Below are positions 1 to 10,604 of a stretch of DNA of 64,000 bases, piece after piece. The stretch lies in the NCBI GenBank assembly GCA_037176845.1, contig JAYKXP010000164.1, forward strand, positions 30,809-94,808, given 5' to 3'. Numbering within the stretch: position 1 is the first letter of the stretch; every line of letters starts with the position of its first letter. The notes beneath the pieces were generated by a model, which was not told where the DNA came from, did not search any database, and was given only the letters and a program-made list of their open reading frames with translations. The position numbers were made by a program, and so were the translations under genes. The stretch is from Paramarasmius palmivorus. Lineage: Eukaryota > Basidiomycota > Agaricomycetes > Agaricales > Marasmiaceae.

Positions 1-638
1 GTGCGTTTTTACTCTTTGCAGTCTTCTCTCAATAGGGCTGATTAATCTAATAAAGAAACTACATCTTATGCGCCTATCAAGGGTGAGCATCATCTCTTCC
101 CGAAGCAGTCGGAATGTGTTCGCTAAGTTAGCGAGTGTTGCAGTGCTACGGATTTTTTCCTCGCCGCACAATCGGACGTGATCAGTGTATCCCGTCTGGA
201 TGTTTCGAGTTCTGCATCGTCATTCGCTTCCTCCGCTACCAGCGGCTCGTCAGAATCGAGTTCAGATACGGCAACGATGACACCGACTACTCCACCCAGA
301 ACAACCGCCACGAAAACGACCACTGACATAACTAGTTCTACATCCACTGAACCAACCGGGTCTCCCTCAGGATTTGGACCAATCACGTCTTCTCGTACGA
401 ATACCGGAGACACTGAAGCTCCAACCATAATCAAATCCACTCCGACGACCCAGTCATCCACTTCCCATAATCCAAATAAGAGCGCCTCCAGCTCTATCTC
501 ACCTACGAACTCGGATACAAGCTCGCCTAAACATTCTTCGGGAGTAATCGCCGGCTTGGTGGTGGGAGTTTTGTTCCTTGTACTCGCCTTGTGCGGGGGT
601 ATGCTCTATCTTCGTCAGAGGCTCTTCCAGTATGTGCA
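1..638 (+). pseudogene. 5'-truncated family-1 single-pass membrane protein, cut by a small transposon
   Basis: An open frame from about 178 encodes a long Ser/Thr-rich stalk beginning ISVSRLD, which matches the start of the stalk exon in other family-1 genes here (SVFSVSRL, SVFNVSRL). It is followed by one hydrophobic helix (VIAGLVVGVLFLVLALCGG) and basic residues RQR. A signal peptide and ectodomain would lie to the left, partly outside the window. The frame then runs into a Plavaka-like small element near 639, and no DSGWRP/PPxY tail follows. Seen: stalk, helix, abrupt change of composition. Inference: a former type I membrane protein that lost its tail by insertion. Confidence 0.6.
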
Positions 639-827
639 AATCAGCAAAGATTATTTCAAGAGAGACCGACCATTTAACATGTTGGCATATCGGCATTTTG
701 CCGTCAGAGCTTTGACGGACTAGGGCACCGGCATTCCGTAAAAGGGGGTCTAGTGGCATTTCGGCCCAAAATGCCATGGGCATGCCGCTCTAGTGCCGAA
801 ATGCCATTTGACGTAACTTTACTGATG
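639..827. mobile_element. Plavaka-derived non-autonomous element (MITE-like)
   Basis: The right part, about 730-827, closely matches the right end of the full Plavaka element at 57.94-58.04 kb: GGCATTTCGGC repeats, GGCATGCCGCTC, then ACTGATG. Reverse-complemented it starts CATCAGTAAAGTTACG, like the terminal repeats of the full element. A weaker copy of the terminus (AATCAGCAAAGATTA) occurs at 639, so I place the left end there tentatively. The element has no coding capacity and sits at the end of the membrane-protein reading frame to its left. Confidence 0.6.
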
Positions 828-1193
828 CTGGCCACTCGTCAGAACCTATGCCACGAATCTCCCCTATCCCTCCTCCTTGCGCATTGTGTCTGGCACATCT
901 TCGCGTCTCAGCCCACCCACTACGGGCCAGTGTTGGGAATTAAGGGGTTATTAACCCCAAATTTTTTTTTGTAATGGCTTACGTGACCCCTGACACAGCA
1001 TGTTTTACGGGACTATTCTGGCAGTGATTGCCGGATCTCTACCTATTTTACAGGTCTGCTAACACCTTGTACCTGGTCTCAGCTTTATGCATCATGTTCT
1101 TTCGACATCGTACTCGCCGAGTCGAGTCGGGATCCCCCAGTCTCATTGTACGTATTATCTTCGCTACAACACAGAATCACCTAGGCGGCATCT
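828..1193. other. No gene recognised
   Basis: AT-rich spacer with a T-run near 961-972. I see no coding exon, repeat copy or RNA gene that I can support. Confidence 0.4.
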
Positions 1194-2534
1194 CTAGCAC
1201 TTTGACACCGCCTGCTCGCAGTTGATGCCTCTATAGACTACCACTTCTTCGGGGGATCTCTCTTCTCTAATACTCGCTTCGTCCTCTGCTTGACCTTGGC
1301 CTGTAGTATCTCTATAATTCACCGCAGCTTCTGGGATATTAAATGCCGGATTCGTGTTTCGATTCTTCCGTAAGGCTTTTTCCAGAGTGCTTGAGTAAAC
1401 ATACGGAGAGATTGACTCTGTGCCTTCTTCCCGTGCCTGTGTAAAAAAGAGAAACACCCCTCCGCGGTGTCGAGTGAAATTGCGGCCAAAATAACGAGTA
1501 ACCCAAGCACTGTACCCAACATTGCACCGAGCTGGGATGTTGAAATAGCGTTGTGGGAAGTCGCCTGACTCGCGGTGGGGGTACCCAGGCGAGACACTGA
1601 GACCGTCGTAGCCACGTTGATGGTTAGTGGCCCAAATAATACTGAAAGCGTGAACTGATTCTGGGAATCCTGACCTTGATGATATAATTAATGAGATTTC
1701 TAAATATCGTTCTGGTAGAGTCAATTGTTGATGCGGGCCCAGGAGGCTGAGATCTCCATGAGATGGATTTCGTCTGGGTGTAGGTTTCGGTTGGTGTAGT
1801 ACTTTTGTGTAATGATTTATCATCGCAGCTAAATGTCGCGGATTACCAACCTCTTACCTTCGTTCTGTTATAGTAATATCCCCTCTAAGCTGTGCCGACG
1901 TGAGCAATCTGGAACCGGTTATTGTTGTCTGTTAGAAGACACGAACATGGCCCACCCAGAAATTTTTAAGTGGTATATTCTGTTGATCACATTCAGTTGT
2001 GTACAGAATTACGACCCTGTGGACATCCCCTACTCTTGTCGGAGTGAAAGGTATTGTGCCTTGAGTCTGGTCAGGTTTGTAGATCGTTTCAATGTCACTG
2101 CTAGTGAGAATGGGGCTGTCTTGCACGAAAACAAACTGAAGCAAGTCTTTTGGCAGTCTCGGCAGGTCTCTTCTTCTCCAGCTTGCACTAGCAGAAAGAT
2201 TCACAGCTCCTGTGGGGGGAATAACAATATCACTGAAGGATGATGCTATTCGCTCTAATAATGGATCTGCAGCAAGAGCCAATGCGCCCAAGGAGGACGA
2301 GAGAGCGATGATTCTAGAGTTATATGTTATACGAATTGTGCAATCACTCGGAGAGGCCAACACGTACCCTGCTCGTATAATCACTCTCATGGGTGGAGGA
2401 GGAGAGCGACCAGATTTGTGAGGGCAAGGAAAGTGAGTTGTGGTTAGAAATAGCCTTGCATCTTGCCTGGAATTTGAAACTTCACGATGAACAGGAAGAC
2501 TGTGGAGACCCAGACAGCAACGGAACAATCTCAT
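1194..2534 (-). pseudogene. Decayed single-pass membrane protein gene (copy A)
   Basis: Reading leftwards: an ectodomain-like frame (about 1932-2300, with VNLSASASW and FVFVQDSP), a short exon with TSAQLRGDITI near 1870-1930, a stalk, and one helix (GAMLGTVLGLLVILAAISL, about 1480-1540). The helix and the acidic tail (NYRDTTGQGQAEDEASIREE, about 1200-1330) lie in different frames, and the ectodomain frame ends in a stop before the next exon. Two further copies of this DNA are at 2615-3060 and 12.5-13.6 kb. It is a type I membrane protein of this window's family that appears frameshifted; the exact exon borders are uncertain. Confidence 0.5.
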
Positions 2535-2614
2535 TTGCGATATTGCGTCTATCAGTGTCGTAATGCTGTGAACGCAGGAACATACCGTTCACGAATACTG
2601 GATAATAGGAATAT

Positions 2615-3060
2615 TTAAACTGCACGACTGCACTGTTTCTCCGTAATAACCGTAAGCTCGGTTGACTCCCGCAATGGCCGTATAGACTCGGTAGATTCGA
2701 TTATTGATGTGAGCTTAGGAGGCTGAAATGTCGACAAAATCATATTCGTCTGGGTGTGGGGATTCAGCTTATGTAGTACTTGCGTCGAACAATTGATCAT
2801 CTTGGCTGAAGGCTGCGGATTGAGACAACGCCTCGTACCTTGGATCTGTTATGTTAATATCGCCTCCTAGTTGTGCCGATGTAAACAGACTGGAACCGGT
2901 CAGTGTAAGTCGCGGCGTCACGTAAAGTCTCGAATGTGAGAGACGTGTTAGCGAAGGCAGAATGATCATCGAAGTTGTCAGTTGTGGGAAGGTGAGCAAA
3001 TACCTCGACCCCGACTACACGCGAACCCGCTGAGCTGGAAAACTGAGAATTCAGCACAGC
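2615..3060 (-). pseudogene. Partial copy of gene A
   Basis: This DNA repeats the 1690-1940 region: the shared segments GGCTGA-GGAGGCT-like leader, the TGTAGTACTT stretch, and the exon encoding LTSAQLGGDINI. No membrane helix or tail is found to its left before gene A begins, so it is a 5' or middle fragment left by tandem duplication. The third copy is at 13.05-13.33 kb. Confidence 0.5.
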
Positions 3061-3585
3061 AAATGGGGGATAACCCTGCTCCCAACATGATGTACACCGT
3101 ACTCAGTGGTCCGTTCACGAATTGAGAACTGCTCATTCACTCTCAGTCTACTGGACCATCAGAATGTATTCCATGACACATAAGATAAGATAATGGAAGC
3201 TATGGGCTATCCCCTCACACCTTTGGAAAGATCATTCTGCGCCAAGTTGTTCGTGCCATGGATTTTTATCATTTAAGATATCTAGCATGAGTTCATCTTG
3301 ATGTATAGAAGGGAGGAAAGAACAGGATATGCTCGAGAACCTCCAGGTCACAGTGCTTGGTGCTGTACGGGCGCCTACATGAGAAAATAGCTGAGTTTGC
3401 GTGATGTGACTACGGCAATCCCCAAATTCAGTTGCTTCCGTTCCTGGGCGATTGTCTCCCAGACGGCTACAGACGGGTTCCCATTCAGGGTGTCTAGACC
3501 CTCTGGAAAGCGAGACTAGCCTCAGCCTCATCTAGCTTAATCAACTAGTCCAAATGTCTTGTATATTAAATAACAACACAATCTA
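3061..3585. other. No gene recognised
   Basis: One unsupported minus-strand frame exists at 3232-3531, but it has no family match or paralogue in the window, so I do not call it. Confidence 0.4.
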
Positions 3586-4649
3586 TCAGAGTGCAGAATG
3601 ATAGCGGGGCGGCATTTCCAAAACGCCATTAATACCCGGATTAGCCTGCGATAGTACTCCCGCAAGAGGTCTCCAACCACTATCGTTATGGTACATCACC
3701 CTAAGTCCTTTTCGACTCTCGTCCTCTGTCAGTTCTGACAGATTAGAGGCACTTTGGGCTGACACGTTGGTTGTATCGTATCCTGGAATCTGAAGTGAGC
3801 CATGACCCTTTCGTGGTGCCGTATGGGTCGGTGTCGTATATGAAAAGGGTGAAATAATGGATTTTGCAGGGTTATTTCGCGCCTTTCTATGAATTAAGTT
3901 CCGGATCCATCTCAAAACCGCGAATGTGCACCCTGCTAGCAGAACAGCGCCAATCACAGCTCCTGCGATGATTCCAGCAGATACCCTTGATGGGCCTCCC
4001 GAGCTGTGGCTGAGATTAGATAGACATTACACATATTAGACCTCTATCACCTGCCGGACCTCGAATCTGATGAGCTGGTCTGGTTGGATGATATGGGTGT
4101 CTCGAGATGGGATACGCTAAAGACACTTGAGTTTGCGATGGACGTCATATTCAATGGCCTGCATTCAACGATTAGAAATATGTAATTGTAACCATATGAG
4201 GGAGTTGTTCGTACCCATCTGGTTTTGAAACGTTCTCGTAGGCACAAAGGATATACTCCCTTTGATCCAATGTAAGTTGATGTATCAGCAACACTGACGG
4301 CAAAACGTACCCGGCTTTATCAGCTTGGTAGAAGATAGTCCCGTGTTTCTGGCCGTCTTGAATTTTTGCCTGAATCCCCCTCGAATCGATGGGGTTCGCT
4401 GTTCCAAATACACAAATGTCCGCGATATTGCTTGCGAACAGATGAATTATGATCTCGGTCGGGTCTCCTTCAGACCAAGTCCAATTTCCCGCGATGTTAT
4501 TAACGACATCCACATCCGCCACCGGAATACCAACGATTGTAAATGCTGAGACATCGAAAACGAAGATAAGAATAAACGCGACCGTGCTGACCGAGAAATA
4601 AGTAACCTGGACAAATGAATCACCGCGGTACTCACAAAGAAAGCCTCAT
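3586..4649 (-). CDS. Family-1 single-pass surface protein, copy 1 (intact, 288 aa)
   Basis: Five exons join in frame: 4636-4649, 4311-4586, 4215-4259, 4051-4158 and 3586-4009 (867 bases with stop). The 14-base first exon plus exon 2 give a signal peptide (MRLSFTVAFILIFVFDVSA). Then come an ectodomain with NWTWSEGDPT and EYILCAYE, a Ser/Thr stalk (SVFSVSHLETPISS), one helix at about residues 156-178 (IIAGAVIGAVLLAGC), and a tail with YHNDSGWRP and a terminal PPRY. Predicted type I plasma-membrane protein; the PPxY could bind WW domains (known motif, not shown here). The start was chosen because the same micro-exon, phase-2 intron and upstream TATA recur in copies 3 and 4. Function unknown. Confidence 0.85.
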
Positions 4650-4698
4650 TGGCTCAAAAACAAGCGGAGAAGCGAGCATATATAGTTGACTATGCAAG

Positions 4699-4708
4699 TC
4701 TTTTATCT
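4699..4708 (-). promoter_or_regulatory. TATA-like box of copy 1
   Basis: Minus-strand AT-rich box (AGATAAAAGA-like) about 50 bases upstream of the ATG at 4649. The same spacing is kept in copies 2-4. Confidence 0.4.
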
Positions 4709-4749
4709 AATAACCCCGATATCAATAGCAGCGCCCAAGTATTGATATC

Positions 4750-5700
4750 ACCAAAACAACAATGCCTCCCAAAAGCGAGGGCATCAGCTTCTTGATCCCG
4801 TCATCTAGGCCCTTGCCCTCTCTGCTCCGTCTAGCCCTACATGCTTTTCACGTCGATTTGTGTTACTACAAATGCAGTCCCATATATGACTGTTCAGAAT
4901 GTAGCACGAATTCCAAGGAGTAGTGGTGAAACGACACAACGACTTCGGGAAACCAGCATTGTAGGTACAGAAGAACGTAATGAACAAAGATGGATCAAAC
5001 TTCTTCCTCGATGTGAATGATGACACAGAACTTCACCTTCATTCGGGAGAAGCTCGAAGGGATTGGTTGTGGATGTAGAAGGACCGAAACTATAAAGTTT
5101 GGTAGATGAGTCCGCAGTAATCGAGTCCGCTCCTTATGAACTCGTCGAGTATCTCCGCGACGAGAAGAAATGGTAATGGTGGACTGTAGACAGAGGCTAT
5201 AGTGCCGAACCTGGAGAATTGCGGGATAGAACATGTGGAGCTCAGATGATCATCATGTGCGCAGACAGCATCAATCAGATTGCTCGCTACGAGAGCACGG
5301 CCGGAAAGGCCACATTGACAAAGCGGAAGACATCTATCTTATGTCATTTTATGGGTAGCATCAGGGTTATATCGACATGTTTCTGATGCTTCTCACCTTG
5401 CTTTCCTCTCTTCCTTGTAAGTTTATAAATCCTGTCGTGATATCAACAGGCATCATCTCTCCATTGTGAGAACACACAGGACCTGAAACACACTTGACTA
5501 CTCATCCACAACATTTTGCACTGATAGTAGAAGCCGGCGAGCCCCAACCAAGAGTAACGACTAAAAATGGGCGAGGAGCGGAGCGACAGCCTCTGTAGAT
5601 TAGGAGCTGGGTCCCATGTGTCCAAGGATTTTGTGAGCCATCATCGTGATACCATCGTACTATACCCATTTACTATGCTAGTTAGCGAAACAAAACACGC
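4750..5700. other. Upstream spacer with no clear gene
   Basis: Parts of 4.75-5.1 kb resemble the DNA upstream of copies 2-4 (for example AACAAAGATGGATCAAACTT). Small frames on the minus strand have no recognisable domain. No gene is called. Confidence 0.4.
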
Positions 5701-5722
5701 CAGATAGATAAACAGAAGCGTA

Positions 5723-5983
5723 TTGGATTCATGGAAGATTTCAGCCTGGCGCTACGACAAAACGAGGCTGGACCAACGTCGAGGAACATGGACGCCGATT
5801 GATTTTGCTCCAACACCACAATCAACACCAACACGAGAAGGAAGTTTCCGACAGCGTCTGGATAGCGACTGGAAACCCCCGCCGGCAGTTTCAGAGCCCG
5901 GGATTAGCGACCTTATTGTTGTTACTCCGCAGTACGAGACTGCGCTGCAATATTCAAGTGGACATACAGCCCGTCTGAGTTGA
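5723..5983 (+). pseudogene. Detached family-1 cytoplasmic tail
   Basis: The plus-strand frame reads a family-1 tail: REGSFRQRLDSDWKPPP, then SEPGISDLIVVTPQYETAL. This is the usual RFRQHQDSGWRPPP...SESG...PPQYENA block in degraded form; the SGW Gly is lost and PPxY has become TPQY. No stalk or helix precedes it. It is a tail fragment left at the left edge of the first duplicated block. Confidence 0.6.
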
Positions 5984-6539
5984 CGAGGAATCAAGGCATA
6001 TGTCCCATGAGGGCTAGAATGTGCACCAGCGTGAGACATGATCGTCTCGGGTTGAAAGTTCACGAGTGTGAGGATTAGAGGAATGGTAGGAAAAAGGCGT
6101 TGTTTGAAGTCGCTCTGGTCAAGGTTGAACCAATTGTAACCACAAGAATGCATGATGTTCGACACAGTTCTCTGCAATCGCCGACCAAACACCGACCCTA
6201 ATCTCCAGCTGAAGTCAGAACAACTATTTCGGGGCGTCTGCCGGCCTACGTACCTATTCACAACGAGAATACCGCCTCAACTATCACAGTGACCTGAACT
6301 GATGATCGATGTGAATTTGAAGTACTCCTATGTTCAAGTGTAAGCGGAGTATACGTCCACCAAGGTGAAATTGTCCATCGAGAGCTCGATTGCGCTGACG
6401 TTGCACAGGCTGTCAGTACACGACATAGGTGACACAACAAATTCACTCACCCAGTCTTCCCATAACCATACAATACGTCACCTCCATAGCAAAGGCCGTC
6501 TCCCGATTTCGTCTCTAGCCTGGGACCACAACGACACAA

Positions 6540-7210
6540 TGAGTGCCCGTTCTGAGTGACCCGAAGGCGAAATAAAGGGAGGGGGGGTATAGTGCGGCAC
6601 AAAACCTTCCTTGAGAGTTGCTACATGTTTTCTCGCCCTTCCTGAACTGAAACGCCAGCTAGCCCAGCACCGTTATCAAAGCACTCAGAAGCACGCGGAG
6701 ACACGGATACCCGTAACCCTTCCCTAAATTTCCAATTCGATGCCCATTAAGGACGAGGTACAGCACGCAAGGCTCCTGTGTGAGTGTTACGGTGAAAGGA
6801 GGAGCCAAGGTAACGAAGGTTTGAATGCACGTTGGAAAGGATGAGGCGTAGAGAGTGCGGGTTGACGAAGGAAGGAGTTGATGGAGGAAGAGCCCGAGGG
6901 AGGGAGGACTTGAGAAGGGAGATGGTGGAGGCCCGAGGGAGATGTCTTCCGCTGTGGACAGTACAGCTGGAAAGGACTTATCGTGAGATAAATCACCACC
7001 GATAGAGGTTATAGCTCACCAAGAAGGTATCTGCGGCTGGAGCTGCCTGTATATCTCACTCTGAATCCATGCAAGTGTCCAGTTCGAATATCGAACGGCA
7101 AGAAAGAGGAAGGAAGAAGGACGTTGACGAAAGAGTCACGAAAAGCCTACGTAATCACGGCTCCGAAAGTAAGCTTCCGGTTTACGCCGGCTCGGACCTA
7201 CTGTGCTTCT
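6540..7210 (-). repeat. Module R, copy 1
   Basis: A segment of about 0.7 kb found again at 14.95-15.64 kb and, more diverged, at 25.46-26.22, 34.43-35.16 and 41.4-42.1 kb. Common marks are a purine-rich stretch ending in TGTCTTCC and, at its right end, CCTACGTAATCACGG(C/T)TCCG followed by CGCCGGC. Short minus-strand frames exist but differ between copies, so I do not call a protein. Confidence 0.5.
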
Positions 7211-7550
7211 TGAGCGCCTGTTCGAACCCTGTGCGCGGCTGAGTGAATTACACAAACGTGAAGAGATCCTAGATACTAGAATTTCCTCTGTCAGCTCTCG
7301 ATTGATTACTCCTGGACATTGCGATGATAGATGCTCTTCATCTGTTGCTTATCGCCGCCGTGATAAGGCATCTTTCGGATCTTTCCGGCGAACCTTAACT
7401 CGACGGGCGTTCTACAACACGCCTTTGCATATTGTGGAATGTCGATCCGGAACTCAAGTATTGTAGAGCTTGTTGATGACAAGAACAGTGCAACAGTTCA
7501 CGGTGGGTCTGAGAAGTACTGATGCCTTTGCAACACAAAAACACGATTAA

Positions 7551-8612
7551 TCACAGCGCAGAACGATAGCTGGGCGGCATTTCCAGAACACTACTTATTC
7601 CAGCATCAGACTGTGATGGCGGCCTCCAGCCACTATCGTTGTGATACAACACCCGACGCTCTCGTTGGTGCTCTCTTTGTGCCTCTTCTACTTGTATGGG
7701 TGAGCCATGGCCCTTTGCCATTGGGGTTCCTGTCGGCACCAAATGTGAATAAGGTGAGATGATGGACTCGGCAGGGACATCCTGAGAGTTCCCGCGATTC
7801 AAGCGCCGGATCCGTCTGAACAGAATCAATACTGCGAGCATGAGCGCTGCTAGGGAAGCTGCTCCTATCACGATTCCTGCAATGATTCTGGTCGAAAGGC
7901 CTTGTGAAGGTTTGCTGCAATCTGTGGTCAGATGAGCGTTACGCATAGTAGATTTCAGATTACCTTCCAATGTCTGTTTCAATGGGCAGCCCCGAATTAG
8001 AGGATGATGGATTCAAAGAAGAGGAAGTGCCGAGAACTGTCGTCGTCTAGACTGTCGGGAGACGGGATACACTGAAGATCCTTGAGTTTGCGATGGATGT
8101 CAAATTAACCTTTCTGAATTGGATGGTTAGAAATCCCAAGAATCGTATGACGGAATTTATCTTACCCGCTCTGGGACGTAATGTCCTCGTAGGCACACAG
8201 GATATAATCTCTGGGATTCAATATAAGTCGGTGTGTTACCAACACTGACAGTAGAAAATACCTAGGTTTGTCAGCTTGGTAAATGGCAGTCCCGTTTCTC
8301 CTTCCATCAACCTCTGCTGCTATTTGAATATCTCGTGTAATATTCTTTGACTGGATGGGGCTTGCTTTTCCAAATGTGCAAACATTGGGGACACTATTCA
8401 TGAAGAGATGAATAATGACTCTTGTGGGGTCCCCCTCAAGCCAAGTCCAATTTGCCACAACATTATTGATAAGGTCCACATCTAGAACTGTCGGAGCAAC
8501 GATTGTGAATGCTGAGACGTCGAACACGGAGAGAAGGGCAAAAACAATTCCTCTGACAGACATAAGTAACTGCCCAGATTCATGACAGTGATACTCATAA
8601 GAGCAGCCTCAT
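7551..8612 (-). pseudogene. Family-1 surface protein, copy 2 (nonsense codon in stalk)
   Basis: Same layout as copies 1, 3 and 4: ectodomain exon ending at 8262 (NWTWLEGDPT), the 45-base exon 8166-8210 (DYILCAYED), stalk exon near 7.97-8.07 kb, helix and tail exon 7551-7920 (HNDSGWRPP, PPSY). Two lesions are visible. After the ATG at 8612 the splice donor present in the other copies is missing (TTATGAGTAT). In the stalk, the CAG codon of copy 3 is TAG at 8047-8049. An ATG at 8563 could still give a signal-like start (MSVRGIVFALLSV) and a soluble ectodomain. The tail is nearly identical to copy 3 while the ectodomain is not. Confidence 0.7.
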
Positions 8613-8661
8613 TCACTCAAACGCCAGCGGAGGAGTGAGCTTTTAGATGTGAATCAGTCAA

Positions 8662-8670
8662 TCTTATATG
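8662..8670 (-). promoter_or_regulatory. TATA-like box of copy 2
   Basis: CATATAAGA on the minus strand, about 50 bases upstream of the ATG at 8612, as in the other copies. Confidence 0.4.
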
Positions 8671-8826
8671 TTACGTCCTCGATACCACTATCAGATCGCA
8701 ACTATAGATATCGCGAACAGATGGATGGTTGCCCGGAACGGTGGTTGTACTGAAGCGTGCGAAACGGATGATCAAAGATGTATCAAACTTGTTGACAACT
8801 GTCTTGGTGCATGCTTGCCATTACCA

Positions 8827-9030
8827 CTAGATGGGCCTTCCATCAACGAATGATATTAAGCCAAGCCGAAGGGGCTTTAATGTGGGTTCAGACACACCAA
8901 CATGAGCGTCGAATGTATACGGTCCATGTGTAGTCGTGACAAGTGTTTCTTCAGTAATTGGGTGCCCTTCCAACGTACCCGTTCCTTTTGAGCGCATCTC
9001 CAGCAATTCGGTGAAACTGAGGGAAATGAT
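8827..9030 (-). CDS. Short conserved unknown frame (possible gene fragment)
   Basis: Minus-strand frame encoding LEGHPITEETLVTTTHGPY and then SEPTLKPLRLG. The paralogous position at 17.24-17.41 kb keeps the frame with conservative changes (LEGQPITEETLATTAHGPY, SEPTLKPLWLG) and no stop, which suggests coding. It lies between the 7TM gene and family-1 copy 2. I do not recognise a domain; it could be an exon of a small secreted protein. Start and exon structure are unknown. Confidence 0.4.
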   Translation of the reverse strand: MISLSFTELLEMRSKGTGTLEGHPITEETLVTTTHGPYTFDAHVGVSEPTLKPLRLGLISFVDGRPI

Positions 9031-9200
9031 GAAAGGGAACGGTATATAAAATAATGTGCTTCCATTGGATGAACATTTGTCACAGTAGGTGCCAAACAAC
9101 GATTTAATCACAAGAGCTTTATGAACTGTATGGACATGAGCTAATAGAGTGTCTCTCGGCCTCAAACATATCACAATCCTTGAACTGAGCGATCGGTTTT

Positions 9201-10604
9201 CTATACACCAAATGTTCCTGAAGATCCAGTTCTATTACTCATACTCCATATCATCTCTTCCACGCTGGAACAACTGAGTCCCAGTGCGATCCGGACCACG
9301 ATCAAGGTTTGAGATATTCCCTTTCACGATCCACATTAGATTTTCATCTGAGTTGAATATCAGCGTACATACCAATACGGTGACGAGCGTATCTTGGAAA
9401 ACAGTACCGAATACTATAAAGATGGGGTTGTCATTGTAGTCAACAATGATATTGGTTATCTGTTTCACAGATATCGCCGCGAAGACAATAAGTGCGATTG
9501 GGTATATCATACCCGATTCAATGCTGCCAGAACATAGCTAGTGGAAGAGGTCTGTTCAAAGAAAAGGGCATCAACCTACGTAATTGTGAAAACAAGTCTG
9601 TACATTTTCTTGTTCCCTGAGCCAAGTATTGCGCTTGCCCTTCTCGAGATGTAGAAGATTCGACTGGCTGGTGCGTGTGTAAGAGGTCGATTCATCAGCA
9701 ATCTGGGAGATTCTTTACCTATCAGGCTTGTTATGAGCGCATTCGTGAACGCCGTGCCAAAATAAAGACCGCAGGTAATGTAGTTGGCTGACAGCGAAGT
9801 CCCATTGAGATCAATCGTGTTGTTCACAAACTGCCACCCGCCGCGATAGCGAAAAATAACGACGAGCGCCATAACTACGCAAGCTAGTCAGTGTGATGAG
9901 CTACAAGCCAGGGAAGTCACATCTCACTGTGGTTGATCGAACACATGGAACCTGAGAGAATAATAGGCCATCGCCTCCCGCCCCATACTACATAACATCG
10001 CCAAAGCTTGATATTGATCAGGCTGGAGCTGGTTATGCTCAAAATCCTGCACTTGCCAACATGATGTCCCCTACAAAACTAATTGTTTATAACCAGATTA
10101 GCGGTGATCTAATCTCGACAATGAATGTGTCGTACTTTGCGACAAACAAGATACTTGTGCGGATGATACTTTTCCTATTATCTTCATCAGCAATCATTTG
10201 ATCGAGAAGATGGGTCACACACGTAAATGTACCCATATCCCTTGAAAAATTCCCTGGTGACAAGAAGCTACTTCCAGTGACCTTGAGCGCTGCACCGTTG
10301 ATGATAACAGTTATCGTCGCCAAAGCGAAGAGCAGAACTACAAGAAGGATCTGAACTTGATACCTTTTCTCCTGGCGCTTGATAAGAATATAGGTGCATT
10401 GTGTAAACAATACTACATGGACACCTGAATGATTGCATTTGTCAGTGGTTCTTGTCATATAACAATCGTCGATTTGTGGGTACCGTATAGCACTCCGCCT
10501 ACCTGAGGTAAGTATTGGTTGTGTTTGTAGTGAGCAAATGAGTGTTTACGCACATAGGTCGCGGCGGCCAAAGCTACTAGTGGATCCAAGCCGTCTGAGG
10601 GCAT
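9201..10604 (-). CDS. Seven-span (7TM-like) membrane protein C1 (intact, 300 aa)
   Basis: Ten exons join in frame (903 bases with stop): 10554-10604, 10484-10502, 10223-10424, 10136-10174, 10057-10078, 9952-10006, 9719-9874, 9580-9667, 9373-9523, 9201-9320. Two are micro-exons: 19 bases (VGGVLYG) and 22 bases (FVGDIML). Conserved blocks are VLFTQCTYILIKR, LWRCYVVWG, CGLYFGTAFTNALITSLI, RIFYISRRASAIL, ESGMIYPIALIVFAA and GISQTLIVVR. The intron after the 22-base exon starts GC rather than GT. The family is common in Agaricomycetes and uncharacterised as far as I know; it is not STE3. A surface sensor role is inference. Confidence 0.85.

Noticed and set aside
123..461. Minus-strand ORF of 112 codons
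   Set aside because: Antisense shadow of the Ser/Thr-rich stalk coded on the plus strand.
4447..4635. Minus-strand frame starting GTG that reads STAVIHLSRLL (and similar at 17000)
   Set aside because: It begins on the splice donor GTGAGTACC; comparison of copies 1 and 3 shows this is intron sequence, and the true ATG is 14-17 bases upstream.
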